This document shows positions 10,090-21,210 of a stretch of 64,000 nt of DNA, piece after piece. Each line of letters starts with the position of its first letter. Position 1 is the stretch's first letter. The stretch covers positions 4,828,273 through 4,892,272 of the forward strand of contig OX291561.1 of NCBI GenBank assembly GCA_946406115.1, given 5' to 3'. The notes under the pieces are model-generated. The model searched no databases. It saw only the letters and a program-made list of their open reading frames with translations, and was not told where the DNA came from. The translations under genes and the position numbers were made by a program. Origin of the DNA: Apoda limacodes. Lineage: Eukaryota; Arthropoda; Insecta; Lepidoptera; Limacodidae.

Positions 10090-11745
10090 ATGTTTAATGT
10101 TATAATGCTCTTCTCCTCTTACCAAAATTTTGTTTTGTGCAGTTCACAACTAATAGAAAAGTTTGCAATGAGCGAACTGAAAGTAACAGCTGCCAGAAGG
10201 CTTAATCACATTATTGAGAGCGGTTTTCCAATCCAAATTTTCATTGAACTTTATCAATGTGCCGCGCGATTTAAAAACTTCTTCATACTCTTCTGGTGTA
10301 ATAATAACTTCCTTCTGTTTAAGTTCTTTCTCTATAATACCGAAAACTATCAGCCGGAAGAAATGACTGGCCAGGAAGGTTGGACAAACAATGCTTGCGA
10401 AACTTTTTCCAGACGTGAAATAATTTCTTAAGAAGAATCGTCTCCTTTCCATTCCTCACTACTTTATCTGAATTGTTCAGCATGACCTCGTCGCATATAC
10501 GACTCCAATAATAATAGAGTCTCGACACTAATCTCATGTGTGGGTGTTGATAAGGGTGCTGTCCTTCGGGTGTTGTGGTCCATGCAACTAGATAAAGCTA
10601 TAGCAGATACATCGAATGGATAGTTCCATATCGTATAAAACCATTTTGAACCATCTCTGGTGTCACTTTATCTCTAAACACCTTTGCAAGCAAGAGCGCA
10701 AATCCTGCACGAGTAATCTGTCTGTCACCGGTGTTTTGTTTGTACTCACTTTCTGTGTTTTTCCATCCACTTCTTAAACATTTAAAAAGGGTATGCCTTT
10801 TTCTTTTCTGATGGTCGATTTATGTGGGTTGAGTTCAGAAATAGAGCATAGGCAATGTTTTGTTTCTCGGCACAGTACTGCGAAACTTGTAAGGTCAGGT
10901 GTGAGCGATGTCCTACAATAAACAGTTATATTGGTTTTTTAATGTTGTTGGATTTCAAATATGTTTGCGATGAATTCGTAATATAAAGGTACCGTCATCC
11001 ATCCTTTTCAGGATTTCCCTAACGCCCACTGCTCTGGACCATTTGCCGATATCTCGTTTGAAATACGAACCAATGGGTACACAATCATTGGGGAAACTAC
11101 TTGCGTTACCTGTAGTGTTGAATGTGACCATGACTCTTTTTTTTACCAGATTTTACTTCATAGTTTATTTCATTCCTATTGGTCTAAATACTTTGCCTGA
11201 CGGTGAAAAATGGAAACCAGACTCTTCCGCGTTAAAGATCCTTTTTGAATCATCAAGTATATGGCGTTTTGTTAAACCAAATGCTCTTTTAGGATCTTGT
11301 TCATTAACATTCATTAATGTTTAATGTTTTCTGCAGTTACAGCTGTTCTGGCTGTAGATGCCTTGTGCATTTCGTTCTGTTATATCTGGGTGACGTTTTA
11401 GAAATAAATCTAACCATTTTCTACCGGGTCGATTATTTTTAAATGGTGTCACACGCTTATCATCATCTAATTTCTTTTTTATAGTTTCAATCAACGTCTG
11501 TCGTTTTACAGGTATTCCTTTTCTGGCATTAGCTATTAAGTAGGTACTTAGTGAGACGGTTTTCTTCGTTAAGATAAGTTTCTCGAACCATCTTTCTTAT
11601 CTCTGGAACTTGCTATATGGAACGCCAAAGTGTCGAGAAGCTTCCCTAATTTTAAAGCGACCCTCTCGCACTGCAGCCATGGCTGATTGCATGGCAGAAT
11701 CAGTGTACCGTAGAATTTTCCGTTCATATTCAGGTATTTATTTAC
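10090..11745 (-). pseudogene. pogo/Tigger-type transposase, many stops
   Basis: Cut-and-paste transposase of the Tc1/mariner superfamily, pogo branch. On the - strand a DNA-binding helix-turn-helix is recognisable first ('SAMAAVREGRFKIREASRHF', about 11700-11640), then the CENP-B-like half ('RKWLDLFLKRHPDITERNAQ'), then the DDE domain beginning 'IFNAEESGFHFSPSGKVFRP' near 11230. The first catalytic position, normally Asp in a DES/DET motif, reads Glu. Later segments (10537-10150) cover the end of the catalytic region and tail ('TPEEYEEVFKSRGTLIKF'). Many stops and frameshifts; no TIRs identified. Confidence 0.72.
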
Positions 11746-11749
11746 TTAC

Positions 11750-13035
11750 CTACAAGAAAACATCATAAAGCCATCACCCAACTATGAACCTCAACTGAAT
11801 AGTATATTATGATAGACATGAACTGAGTTTGTTGTAAGAGTCAGAACGAAAGTGTAATGATTAATGCTTATGCATATCATACGATACATTTCAATACATT
11901 TGCAAGGAAAAAACACATTTTTATGTCAAATGTTATTACTACATTAGATAATTAGTTAAAATATTGACAAAAATATAATTATATGAATATTAATTTATTG
12001 ACAAAAATAAAAAAAATGAGTAAAATCTCAACATAAAACTAGCAAAGTTTATTTTGCCACAAATATTATTGATTTTTATTTATTTGTAATAATAAAATTG
12101 ATGAAATGGGCTATTTAATTTATTTTATTTAAAAACGCGGGGAAAATTTAAACCTGTTTAATTTCTCGATGACAACCTCAATTTGAAACCTAAAAGCACC
12201 AAAATACATCATAGGTACATCAAGTAAAATCTTTTTAATTATTTTTCTGTCATGTTGTAAATATAATTTAATTATATAAAAATGCATTTTTCGATTTCGT
12301 TCATCATCGATGTTTCTAATTTCTAATAAATAATGGACTAAAATGCCGTTAAGTATTGCTTAGCGGCATTTTAGTGTTTCACTTTAAAATAAAATTATTG
12401 TCCTTTAAAACACCAAAAAAAATGTTATATATGTTTAGCCAAACCGTCGTTATAGTAGAATACCCTGGTTTAGCTTAACATAAGGTTAAACAGAACTGAC
12501 TCATGTTAGACTTTTGTGTCGTTATTGCATTTTACAGCATTTAAATCTGTTAAACTACAAATGTGTATTCAAGGAAAAAGTTGATTGATTTTTGCGCTAC
12601 AAGACCTAGAATAAAAAAAAATCCATACAGGAGAAAAATGGGGAACTTTCAAATATTTTTTTTAATCATATTTTAAACAATCTTACTGATTTTCAGCTTG
12701 GTGGGAATTTATGTAGCTTCGAATGTCTAAATTGACCGGACTATATTATTAGTTGACCATTCAAATGTTTAAATTTACAAATCAAGTCAAATGTTCTCCT
12801 CAACTTAAAATCATAATTTCTGTAACCTTTTTAAATAATCCTAAAAAAAAAAACAAAAAAATATATTTTCCTTGAACAAAACTAAATCTAAATCTCCGTA
12901 ATATTTCAGTATATATATCTGAAAAAACTACTTAACACAGCAACTTCACCAAATAAAAAACAATTCTCAATCAAAATAATATTATTATCTAAAGTAGTTA
13001 AAATATTTAATCAGTATCAAGAAACTTACATTATT
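11750..13035. other. AT-rich spacer without a gene
   Basis: Long AT-rich stretch with no supported ORF. The only structured feature is the hairpin at 12338-12375. It may contain the 3' non-coding part of the piggyBac remnant that follows on the - strand. Confidence 0.6.
12338..12375. repeat. Near-perfect inverted repeat (hairpin), 17-18 bp arms
   Basis: The arms 'actaaaatgccgttaag' and 'gcttagcggcattttagt' are inverted copies with one mismatch, separated by about 3-4 bp. Could form a strong stem in DNA or RNA. It could be a tiny foldback remnant; no flanking duplication was identified. Confidence 0.8.
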
Positions 13036-13039
13036 CTTT

Positions 13040-14541
13040 ATTATTCATGTCAGAACTTGTACCAGCACTTGTATTTTCTTTTATTGGTAAACTTTTCCAA
13101 AATAAAAATTAGTAGTATATCAGCTTCTCTCTTAGGTGCAACACATTTTGGTTTACTTCTGAATTCGAATGTCATTATACGTGGGTTTTGTAGATATTTA
13201 TCATTCACGAAACGAAGAGAAATATACATAGTATCTTCGAAATTGTTATTTTTCATGAGATCATCACTACCACGGGTAAAACATACTTCTACCAACTTGG
13301 GACATGCAATCGGAATTATCTTTTTCATTAAATCTTTCGATTTCATTGACAGGCTCCGCGCCAGCATATGTCGATGCTATCTCAACGTCGTCTACACTCG
13401 TCAAGTTCTCATGAAATGCTCCCCGTGGTACCAAATTCTTCATGACTTCTTGTTTCGTTGGTGCCTTTGTATGGTTCAGAGAGAATAGATTCCTTCTTCA
13501 GCCAGATAATGCAATAACGGCAGCGATGTGTAGTAGTTATCAAAGTACACTATGTGATTTTGAGTTACTACTACTCGTAGTAGCTTCATGACTGTTTCTC
13601 CTGTCACATCGTTGGTTCGTTGGGTAGGCGGTTATCTCGTTCTTTTCCACCGTAAATTATAAATTTGTACGCATACCCCAACAAACTGCAATGCAATAAA
13701 AGTTTGAATCCCCATTTGTGAAGTTGGGCATACATTGCTTGAGAAAATGACCGACCTTTGTGGAACACATCTGTTCATCAATTGTCAAACGCTGGTCAAT
13801 GGCTACATTTGAAAACTTGGTATTCAGATAATCTATCGCGGGTGTGGTGGTGGTGGTGTTCCAGGTGCATAACAGGTAAGTGCTTATCATTGACATTGAA
13901 GTTGATCACTCGGCTATTATTTTCAAATTTTTTCACCGGCACGGGGTCTTTAATATGGGTATCCCACTTAGAAAGTTATGGGATAGTAGTAAACGGACAA
14001 CATACCCAGGTATTGGCGGATGTCCTTTGCGTTTACTATGTCAGGTCGTTCTGTGTTCTTTAGGACTGCGTATTTGTTAGTTTCTTCTACTATTTTTGCA
14101 ATGAGATCGTTACTGAAAAAGTAACTAAAATATTAGAATGGACTCTGCATCGCCATTTTATCTTGTGATAATTCTTCATTCCCTTTAAAATGAATTTGTT
14201 CTTAACGACAAGCAAGCGCCTGCCTTTCCCAAATTTCTACCTATATTTGTGGAACTAGGCGCACTACATTCCGCATTCTCATCGATCAAAGGTGGATCTG
14301 GAAAAGCCTCTGTATCACCAAGGTTTTGGCAATCATCTCTAACTAGGTCATTAAAAATTACATCACCAATACCGCCCTCCCCATCACTGTACGAATTTTC
14401 TTCGAGAACAGACTGCAAATCCCTAGGATTTGGATAAAAAACCAAATCTTCGCCATCAGACTCCGTGTCTCCCTCAGATAGCTCTCCGTCTTCCAACATG
14501 CGAAGCACTTTCTCAACTTCGCGTTCCTTTTTGTTAGCCAT
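13040..14541 (-). pseudogene. piggyBac-like transposase (PGBD), broken
   Basis: The N-terminus (start 14541, open to 14185) is acidic ('EDGELSEGDTESDGEDLVFY'), as in piggyBac-type transposases. The DDE_Tnp_1_7 core is seen at 13896-13657: 'NVAIDQRLTIDEQMCSTKVG' with the conserved DEQM Asp and 'FLKQCMPN'. A later block reads as the 'DNYYTS'-type catalytic region near 13560-13500, but broken by stops. The C-terminal part (13367-13050) lies in yet another frame and would be followed by the Cys-rich tail. At least four frame breaks. Downstream non-coding sequence is AT-rich and no TTAA-flanked ends were established. Confidence 0.75.
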
Positions 14542-14544
14542 GCA

Positions 14545-15560
14545 TTATAGACAATAATTAAATAAACCAAGCTCTACACACCCCGTAAGCAAAAGAAATA
14601 AACCACCAAAGAAAATAGGCACACATATACCGTGTTATTCAGAAAAAAGAGGCATAATAAATACTCTTACTGCTTATCGTATCGTTTTCGATACAACCAA
14701 AAACATATCCAGAAGAGCCAGGCATGTTCGTGTATGCCATAGTCTGGTAAATCTTCAAGTGCTTCCTCTCTGTAGGTTTCAATTATATACAGACCATTTG
14801 CTAAATGCTCGGCACAGTAGGATCTTGCCAATTTGAGTTGCTATGTACCTACGCTAGTAGAATTATATCGTCCTCTGTCATTGAAGGAAAGTTTTCTAAG
14901 AGGTTCTCGTATATCCTCTGAAAATCTACTCTTCTTAGTCTGGTCAACATGTGCCGTTTTGGGTGAAATTTTTGTATAGTCTCCGGAAATTACGATTGTC
15001 ATTCGATTCGGAATATTATGTAGAAAGTTTAAGAAAAAGTTCCAAAAGGGGCCGATGAAAATTGCAAAAGATATAAACAATTTAAAAAAAAAAGTAGAGG
15101 TTTGGTTTTTTTTGAATATCTCGAAAACTATCAAAGATATTCGAAATTTGAAAAAAGATCTGAAAAGAGGAGGAAATTTCCTAAAAAAAAGTCCTACCTC
15201 CCGGAACCTGTATCTTTAATATTTATAATTTTTACGGAGCCCTGAAATTAGCGCTAAAAGCGGGTAGTCTGGCTTCCGCTCGCGATTTGTCATTCGGACA
15301 CGGTGACAATAAAATCATTTTAACATATTAAATATGAATATTAAGGAATAAAAAAATTTGAGTACTATTGGAATATAAATGAACAATAATCCGTAGGCGA
15401 AAAATTTTTATCCCCATTTTTCCATTAGTTATGCATTAGTTAATTAACTACTTTTTCTGAATAGAATGTTAATAGAAAAAACCTGATTATTATTGAACTA
15501 CAACCCTAGGATTTTTTTCACTTCGTGGAGTAATTCTTAAAAGGCATTAAAATAGATCCC
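14545..15560. other. Spacer between piggyBac and BEL/Pao remnants
   Basis: No gene supported. A + strand frame near 14865-15010 ('SLKESFLRGSRISSENLLFL' sense) looks protein-like but short, and I cannot place it. The phrases at 15180-15235 ('cctacctcccggaacctgta') resemble generic repeat debris. Confidence 0.45.
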
Positions 15561-15650
15561 CGTTGGAAAAATTTAAAAATGTTTATTTTCCACTTTTTTT
15601 TCATTCTTTCCTAAAGAAACCCCCGCCCCAGCCGGACCGTGACAGAGACA

Positions 15651-16860
15651 TCATTCAATTGGCAATCGGGAAAGCGTCACGACGGCACGCTTTAGTACTG
15701 AATCCCTTACGAAGACCTCCGCGACCCGCAGGATACCGTCCGAATCGGGGAATAATTGCACGATGAGGTCGCATCGCGAAACCCCATTGCAAGGGCAGTT
15801 AATTTGAGTCCTTGAAGAGGACAAGGTCTCCGACGCGCGGGTGGTTGGTTTTATCCGTCCACCGAACCCGTTGCTGTAACAAATGTAAATATTCTGAGGA
15901 CCACCGACGGTGGAACAATTGCTTAATTTGTTGAAGCAACTGAAAACGCGATAACCTATTAACTGACACATCGATGAAGGGTTATTCAGGCAAGGAGGTT
16001 ATAGGACTTCCGATCAAGAAATGGCCTGGAGTTAGCGCTTCCAGGTCATTAGGATCCGAGGAGATCGGACAAAGCGGTCGAGAGTTCAATACCGCCTCGA
16101 CGTTGCAAAATACCGTTTGTAATTCCTCAAAAGTGAGGACCGTTTCTCCAATCACACGACGGAGGTGAGTTTTGGTGACCTTTACAGCTGCTTCGAAAAT
16201 ACCGCCCCACGAAGGATAGCCGGGAGGATCAAAATCCAAGTCACGCCCCGTTTGGACAACTCCGAACCAATATACGTGTGATTGTCCGACAAAAACTGAA
16301 GGACTTCCTTCAGATAGCGATCTGCACCCTTGAAATTTGTGCCACAGTCCGAGCGAATGAAATAAGGGAGACCACGCTGACTGACAAACCGCGACAGATA
16401 TGCGACAAAGGCCTCCGTAGACAAGGCTGAAACGAGCTCCAGATGCACAGCCTTGGAAAACAAACAGACGAAGACACATAAATAGGCCTTAACCTGTCTG
16501 GCATTGCGAAAACTTGAAGTCTTCTCCAAAAACGGACCCGCAAAATCCAACCCAACCTTAGAGAAAGTTCGAGCGGGCCGGACACGATTGGACGGCAAGT
16601 CGCCCATTTGTGGCTGGGTCAAGGTTCCCTTTAACCTATAACAAGGGATACATTTAAAGATGACGCTCCGAGCTGTTCATCTGGCGGACAAAATACAAAA
16701 TTCTCGCTGCAGACAAGCCAGAAATGCGTTGAGACCGGCATGACAGTTCCTAATATCGCGGTCCCTGATCAGCAAATCAACAAAATAACCGCTCTTAGGC
16801 AACAAGAGAGGATGCTGAGCCCCATAGGGCTATTCTAAGTTGCGAAGCCTGCCACCCACT
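15651..16860 (-). pseudogene. BEL/Pao integrase (H2C2 finger, DDE core, C-terminal tail)
   Basis: Integrates element cDNA into host DNA. The H2C2 finger is readable near 16740-16630 ('HAGLNAFLACLQREF', 'KCIPCYRLKGTLT'). The core follows: 'GDLPSNRVRPARTFSKVGLD' with the first catalytic Asp in DFAGP, then 'CVFVCLFSKAVHLELVS', 'STEAFVAYLSRFVSQRGLPY' and 'IRSDCGTNFKGA' with the second Asp. The third-acid region continues in a second frame ('GGIFEAAVKVTKTHLRRVIG', Glu present; then 'LNSRPLCPISSDPNDLEALT'). The C-terminal tail at 15971-15651 ends 'VVTLSRLPIE'. One frame change splits the core near 16200. Confidence 0.87.
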
Positions 16861-17157
16861 CGCAAAAACTCCAACTCGTCCAGAAACAGATTGAAACGAG
16901 CAAGACTTTCCCACAATTTCCCGTTCTCTAAACGGAGAAGACGAATTTCCTTTCACAAAGACTGGGCCTGTACCAGTCGAACACGCTCTTCAGGAGACAA
17001 GACTGAAGACGTCCTTGGCTGTGACCTGTTCCTTAAGTTGTGGAGAAACTTCTTAACCCAACCAGTGACACCAACGAGCTTGTTGAGAGAACTGAACCGA
17101 TTAAGCAAGAAGTTCGGTGAAGTGGACACTGTGGAGTTTGCTCAGCAGCAAAGACCC

Positions 17158-17436
17158 TTAATTCCGGCAGAGGGTCAACAAACTCCACAACTGTATGAGG
17201 CTAAGTGTCTTCAGGAGAGGCCAGCCACTCAGGACCCCACCAGACATCAGGCAGTCGTTTAAGGATACACCCGAAGCTGTAGGCGCCGATCCGTATCTTA
17301 CCATTTTTAAAGACGGCGTGATGTGGAACAAAATAATGTTCTTTGCCTTCCAATTCAAACTGCGAAACCGACATGTGACCGACAGATTCGTATTCACGTA
17401 TAAAATCCACTTATTTTGTGCGGAATTCTCTATCAC
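17158..17436 (-). pseudogene. BEL/Pao reverse transcriptase, N-terminal remnant
   Basis: Contains 'YESVGHMSVSQFELEGKEHY' and 'FVPHHAVFKNGKIRI', the N-terminal RT blocks typical of BEL/Pao, then 'GVSLNDCLMSGG' (the SLND-L-GP block) in another frame. The palm with its YxDD motif, thumb and RNase H are absent: the next recognisable element domain, the integrase zinc finger, begins within 350 bp. The enzyme could not function. Confidence 0.8.
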
Positions 17437-17477
17437 GACGCATCCTCCATGGATAATAACCTTTTTTCAGCTATTTT

Positions 17478-18565
17478 CTAGGAGTCACCCAAGCGCGGAC
17501 GAGGGGATAAGAAAGGCAGTCGAGTGAAAAACCGACCTAAATTTAGACGACCCGTCAGCAAACGAGAGTCCCACTGGCACCGACGAATCCGTAGACGCCT
17601 GAGCGGCGAGAGAATTTGCTGGGCCCATTTTAACAGATCCGAGATCAGTCGGAACAGCAACCAACCCATCTGGCTGGAGTAACATGCCCTTGTCCAATCC
17701 AAGCAATCCAAGGACATCAGCGCCAAGCAGAAGCTCCACAGGACCAGGTAGGTGGAAGATTTCATCGGCCAACTGCAGACGAGAGATCCAGCACGTCCGT
17801 CGGCAGGGGCACCTAAAATATCCCTCAGGACAAAAGCTCCTACTTGATACCGCATACTAGGATGGAGCATGAAAAGGAAAACGAGACTGTACCCACGACA
17901 TTGTCCACCCGTAGACCTCCTACTCCAGAAATCCCATGACTCCGCGAACTTAACTGTAAGCGGAGACGCTTTACCAGCCACAGCGAGATAAGACACCCCT
18001 GAGCGCCTGAGTCCAAAATGGCGCGCACAACTACACCAGGTCCACGCGGTGAATGTACTAGAACCTGCGCGGTGGGTAAAACAGTTGTGACAGGTGGTGG
18101 AGAGACTGGTGAAACGGCTGCCACGAGTTAACGAGCGTTGGCCCGACCCAAACGCCGGACTTGGCCCCGGGGCTCCTTTGGTTCATAATGCCCCAGGCTT
18201 GAACCCGTATAAGCGTACGGGACCCAAGCGGGCATAATTGGCAGCCGAGACGCGCATGCCATCGGCGGCGATCCCGCCCTCAACTCGCGAGTAACGCGAG
18301 GACGCTCCGCGATAGGGAGGGGCAGAGGCTCATACTCCGCGTAATGTGCTCGTTCCGCAATACCTACCTGAGCGGAAGGGGCACGAGAGGGTGGTGACCG
18401 ACGACCATCCCGTGGGCTCGCCCGCGGTGAACGGGGCGGGGAAGGTCGATGTCGCACTGGGGACGGGGGCGATTGGGTTCGATTCAGCGGCGACGAACCC
18501 CCGTCCGTGCGAGCCGTAGACACACCTCCATGTGCCATCCGAGGACCATCCTCTCGGATGGGCAT
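17478..18565 (-). pseudogene. BEL/Pao linker and aspartic protease
   Basis: 18565-18128 is a Pro/Ser/Arg-rich linker. The protease follows (18124-17840): 'VVVRAILDSGAQGCLISLWL' contains the DSGAQ active-site motif of A17-type retroelement proteases, one catalytic Asp per subunit. The flap-like 'GISGVGGLRVD' comes next. The continuation is readable in a shifted frame down to 17485 ('ELLLGADVLGLLGLDKGMLL' sense: the conserved 'LLLGAD' block). Frame changes near 17850 and 17490 break the polyprotein. Confidence 0.82.
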
Positions 18566-18599
18566 GCATAAGTCCGGGTGGTGACCCCCACCACACTTT

Positions 18600-19775
18600 A
18601 GACAAGGTCACGGCTGACGACAGTCCTTGGCTAGGTGCTCCCCTAAACAATAATAGCATAGGCCTAGCCTACGGGTCAAAAATCGTTTTCGGGCCACCCC
18701 AGATTTTCTGAACTGGTGCCAATCCAGAATGGTGTGTCCTGGTTCGTAACACACCCCACACCGTTCAGTCCGTTCAATTGCCGAAACGACCCGGTACCTC
18801 GCGATGTCCCGGGACGAGGTTGTTGACGGGTCCAGACTGGGGTTGTTGAAGGGGTCCAGACGGGGTTGTTGACGGGGTCCAGACGGGGCCAAAAATTGTG
18901 ACGTTCCTGATTGTGGCTCGGCGGGTAAATTCTCCAGCTTCCTACTCTAGTCCTCCAAAAACGACACAATAGTGTCAAAAGTAGGTATGTGTGACGCCGA
19001 GTCACCTCCGTGCAACTGTTCAAAACGATCCCTGACGTCATTGGGCAATTTATTCAAAACAATGTGTAACAGCAAAAATGAACACTCGGTGACAGGGAAT
19101 TTTAGACCTCTTAACGCATTCGTCGCTACCAAAATAGGGTTAAGCAGGTTAACCGATGACAGTTGTGGAATACCTAAAATGGCAGCTACATGAGTATCCG
19201 CAATGCGACGGTTATTTTGGTACCGCTTCACTAATAACTCCCTGGCTATATTATAATTGACATCGGTGATGTCCAAATGTTTCACTAAACAGAGAGGCTC
19301 ATCCCTGATAGACGTTAAAAGGTAACTTAATTTTTGTGAGTCAGATAAGTCAGTCGGTTAGTGCACACTGCTATCAAAAAGTGTGATAAAATTAGTTCAC
19401 TCATCCAATGATCCGCTAAAATGAGGAATATCCAAAGTTGGCAACCGTTCGTTGCATTTTTGTGACGAGACCTTCCTACTTGCCAGCTGCGAGCTTGTCT
19501 CTAATGTCGACACAGCCTCGTTAACCTCGTCCACTACTGACATACAAATGTCATAGTCAGAATTTGTCGCCTTTAGGCTACTTTCGTTATCTGTTAACGT
19601 TGAAATACCCTGGTATGCCTGTTCCAGTTCATTTACTCTTGTCGGAAACTGTGCTGCCTTTTGCCTTAATGCAATCACCAGATCCTCCCGTGTAACGATC
19701 CCTAAAGCACCTGAAAACCAACGTGTCAGATTGGTTAAAACAGCCTTGTGCTCCTTAATTTAATTGATGACGTCA
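18600..19775 (-). pseudogene. BEL/Pao gag (DUF1759-like) with zinc knuckle
   Basis: Gag packages element RNA. Upstream of 19678 the frame continues towards an ATG near 19775 through a one-base shift. The region 19678-18947 holds the DUF1759-type segment ('TLDIPHFSGSLDE', 'LLVKRYQNNRRIADTHVAAI', 'FLLLHIVLNKLPNDVRDRFE'). A zinc-knuckle segment follows at 18770-18610: 'CGVCYEPGHTILDW' and 'LGLCYYCLGEHLAKDC', fitting paired CCHC-like knuckles. A 23-bp VNTR at 18826-18893 disrupts the frame between them. Pieces occur in at least three frames. Confidence 0.82.
18826..18893. repeat. Minisatellite inside gag, 23-bp unit, about 3 copies
   Basis: Units read 'ggggtccagacggggttgtt' plus 3 more bases with few mismatches. 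Since 23 is not a multiple of three, each copy shifts the gag frame, which explains the repeated Asp-Pro/Asn-Asn-Pro peptide seen in two frames. Confidence 0.85.
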
Positions 19776-20675
19776 TGTTATATAATTAAATTCCCACACA
19801 AAAAAACAATCCAAACCTAAAACAAAAACACAAACAAACGACTCTGTTTGTTATATACAGTTTGTTACAGCAACCAATTTGATAGCGTAAAAGTATAAAC
19901 CCCAAAAAAACCCAACTACAATGTACAAAAACCCCGACTACACAATTACACAAATAAATACGATATCTTACAATCCTTCATAAATAACAAAGTTTAAAAC
20001 CTATTTATTCCGATCTATTTTTACCGCAGCAACAAAAAAAACTTGGGTAATTAGCTACACAGTGCGAATAACCGACGAACAATGCGATAATTGCCTATGC
20101 CTATCAACGACGCGATCCAACGTCACGATTTGTAATATGTAATTACCTAACTACCAGTAAATCCCAAATGATTTGTAAAACGACCCAAATACGAAAACAA
20201 ATAAATAACTATAACAGAACCGACGCTTCTGTCTACCAAAAACTGGATCGTAAAAACTGGGCCAACGTAGGCCTTAAGGAAAAATTACACGTACTTACGG
20301 TTTTATGTTGTCTATTTGTATAGGCCTACCGAACGGTTAATGAGGTGTGCTGTGTTTGGGTATCGAATTTTGTGATGAATGAGATCCGTTGGTGGCCTAT
20401 TCCTCTTCTCCGATGAATTCTTGACGACCTACAAAACGCCGTACTTAAGATCCACAACACCAAAAATCCATATAAGCACTCGGTTCTAAAAATCCACTTT
20501 ATATATAATTAATTTCAATAACGTACGCCGCCGAGCGTCCCGAAGTATTATGAGTGACTGGCGTGGACGCGCACAGAATATGCAAAGAATGAACTAGCTC
20601 GACCGATCCGAATACCAACTAGATGGTTCAGTCTTTCCTAAACAAATGGCGTCTAGTGCCTGGTCGTGGTTGTCT
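19776..20675. other. Upstream region of BEL/Pao element; LTR not proven
   Basis: No ORF. On the - strand there is a TATATAAA box at about 20505-20512, upstream of the gag start and in the right orientation to be the promoter of a 5' LTR. I could not find a second copy of this sequence beyond the integrase, so an LTR assignment remains a guess. Confidence 0.35.
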
Positions 20676-20678
20676 GTG

Positions 20679-21210
20679 TTATTTTGTATATTGAATTTCT
20701 TTGACATCTTTGGAGAGGTTTTTTAGAGTTGTGATAATATCCGTTTTTATTATAGCCCTCTGAATGGTGAGGTCTTTTTGGAGGCCTTGTGTGAGGAATT
20801 TTGTTTCCGCCTCTGTGGCTAGCCCGACTATTCTCTCCAGTCGTTTTTTGTGTTCTCTCTCGTGATTCTCCTTGGTTTGGTGATGGGCTCGTCCAAGTTG
20901 AATTTGTAATTTCGTACGCGATTCATGCAGTCTGAGTACGATGGTGTACATCTCTGACATCGCCGACACGACATGTTCTCTTATGGTTGATTTGAGGTTT
21001 CCCGATTGTTCTACCTGCTCTTTCGCTTCTTGGAGGATTAAATTTGCTGTGGCAGGTAGGTTTGCCATGCAGCCGGTGTCTCCTGATAAGGACAGCCTCG
21101 GTGTTGGCGGTGTTTGAGGAACTGTAACTGTTTGGGTAATTGGGGTGACTTCTGGAGTTCCCTGTAATTCCGGCCTTTGCCTTTGTCCCGATTTGGCCTG
21201 CCGCCTCAGT
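20679..21210 (-). pseudogene. LINE ORF1 N-terminal fragment (R1-like gag)
   Basis: A 129-codon open frame beginning at 21068 is extended upstream in-frame-like sense by a Pro/Thr-rich segment ('TVPQTPPTPRLSL'). The body ('NLILQEAKEQVEQSGN', 'HVVSAMSEMYTIVLRLHESR', then a Glu/Lys/His-rich coiled-coil-like helix) resembles the N-terminal half of ORF1 from R1-clade LINEs of Lepidoptera as I remember them. No zinc knuckles follow. The fragment stops at 20679 and is not connected to an ORF2. Confidence 0.55.

Larger units (their letters stand above)
15651..19775 (-). mobile_element. BEL/Pao LTR retrotransposon internal region, RT core deleted
   Basis: Gag, protease, RT start, H2C2 zinc finger and integrase are all readable in BEL/Pao order on the - strand, but the internal region is about 4.1 kb instead of the usual 5-6 kb. 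The block from just after the RT's first motifs to just before the integrase zinc finger (roughly 17160 to 16900) is far too short to hold RT palm plus RNase H. No matching LTRs could be recognised on either side, so terminal limits are those of the coding sequence. Multiple stops and frameshifts mark it as inactive. Confidence 0.85.

Noticed and set aside
13057..13488. 143-codon + strand open frame
   Set aside because: Lies antisense to the broken piggyBac transposase; the composition is explained by the complementary strand.
20505..20512. TATATAAA on the - strand as proof of a 5' LTR
   Set aside because: TATA-like strings are common in AT-rich DNA, and no repeated LTR pair was found on the two sides of the BEL/Pao element.
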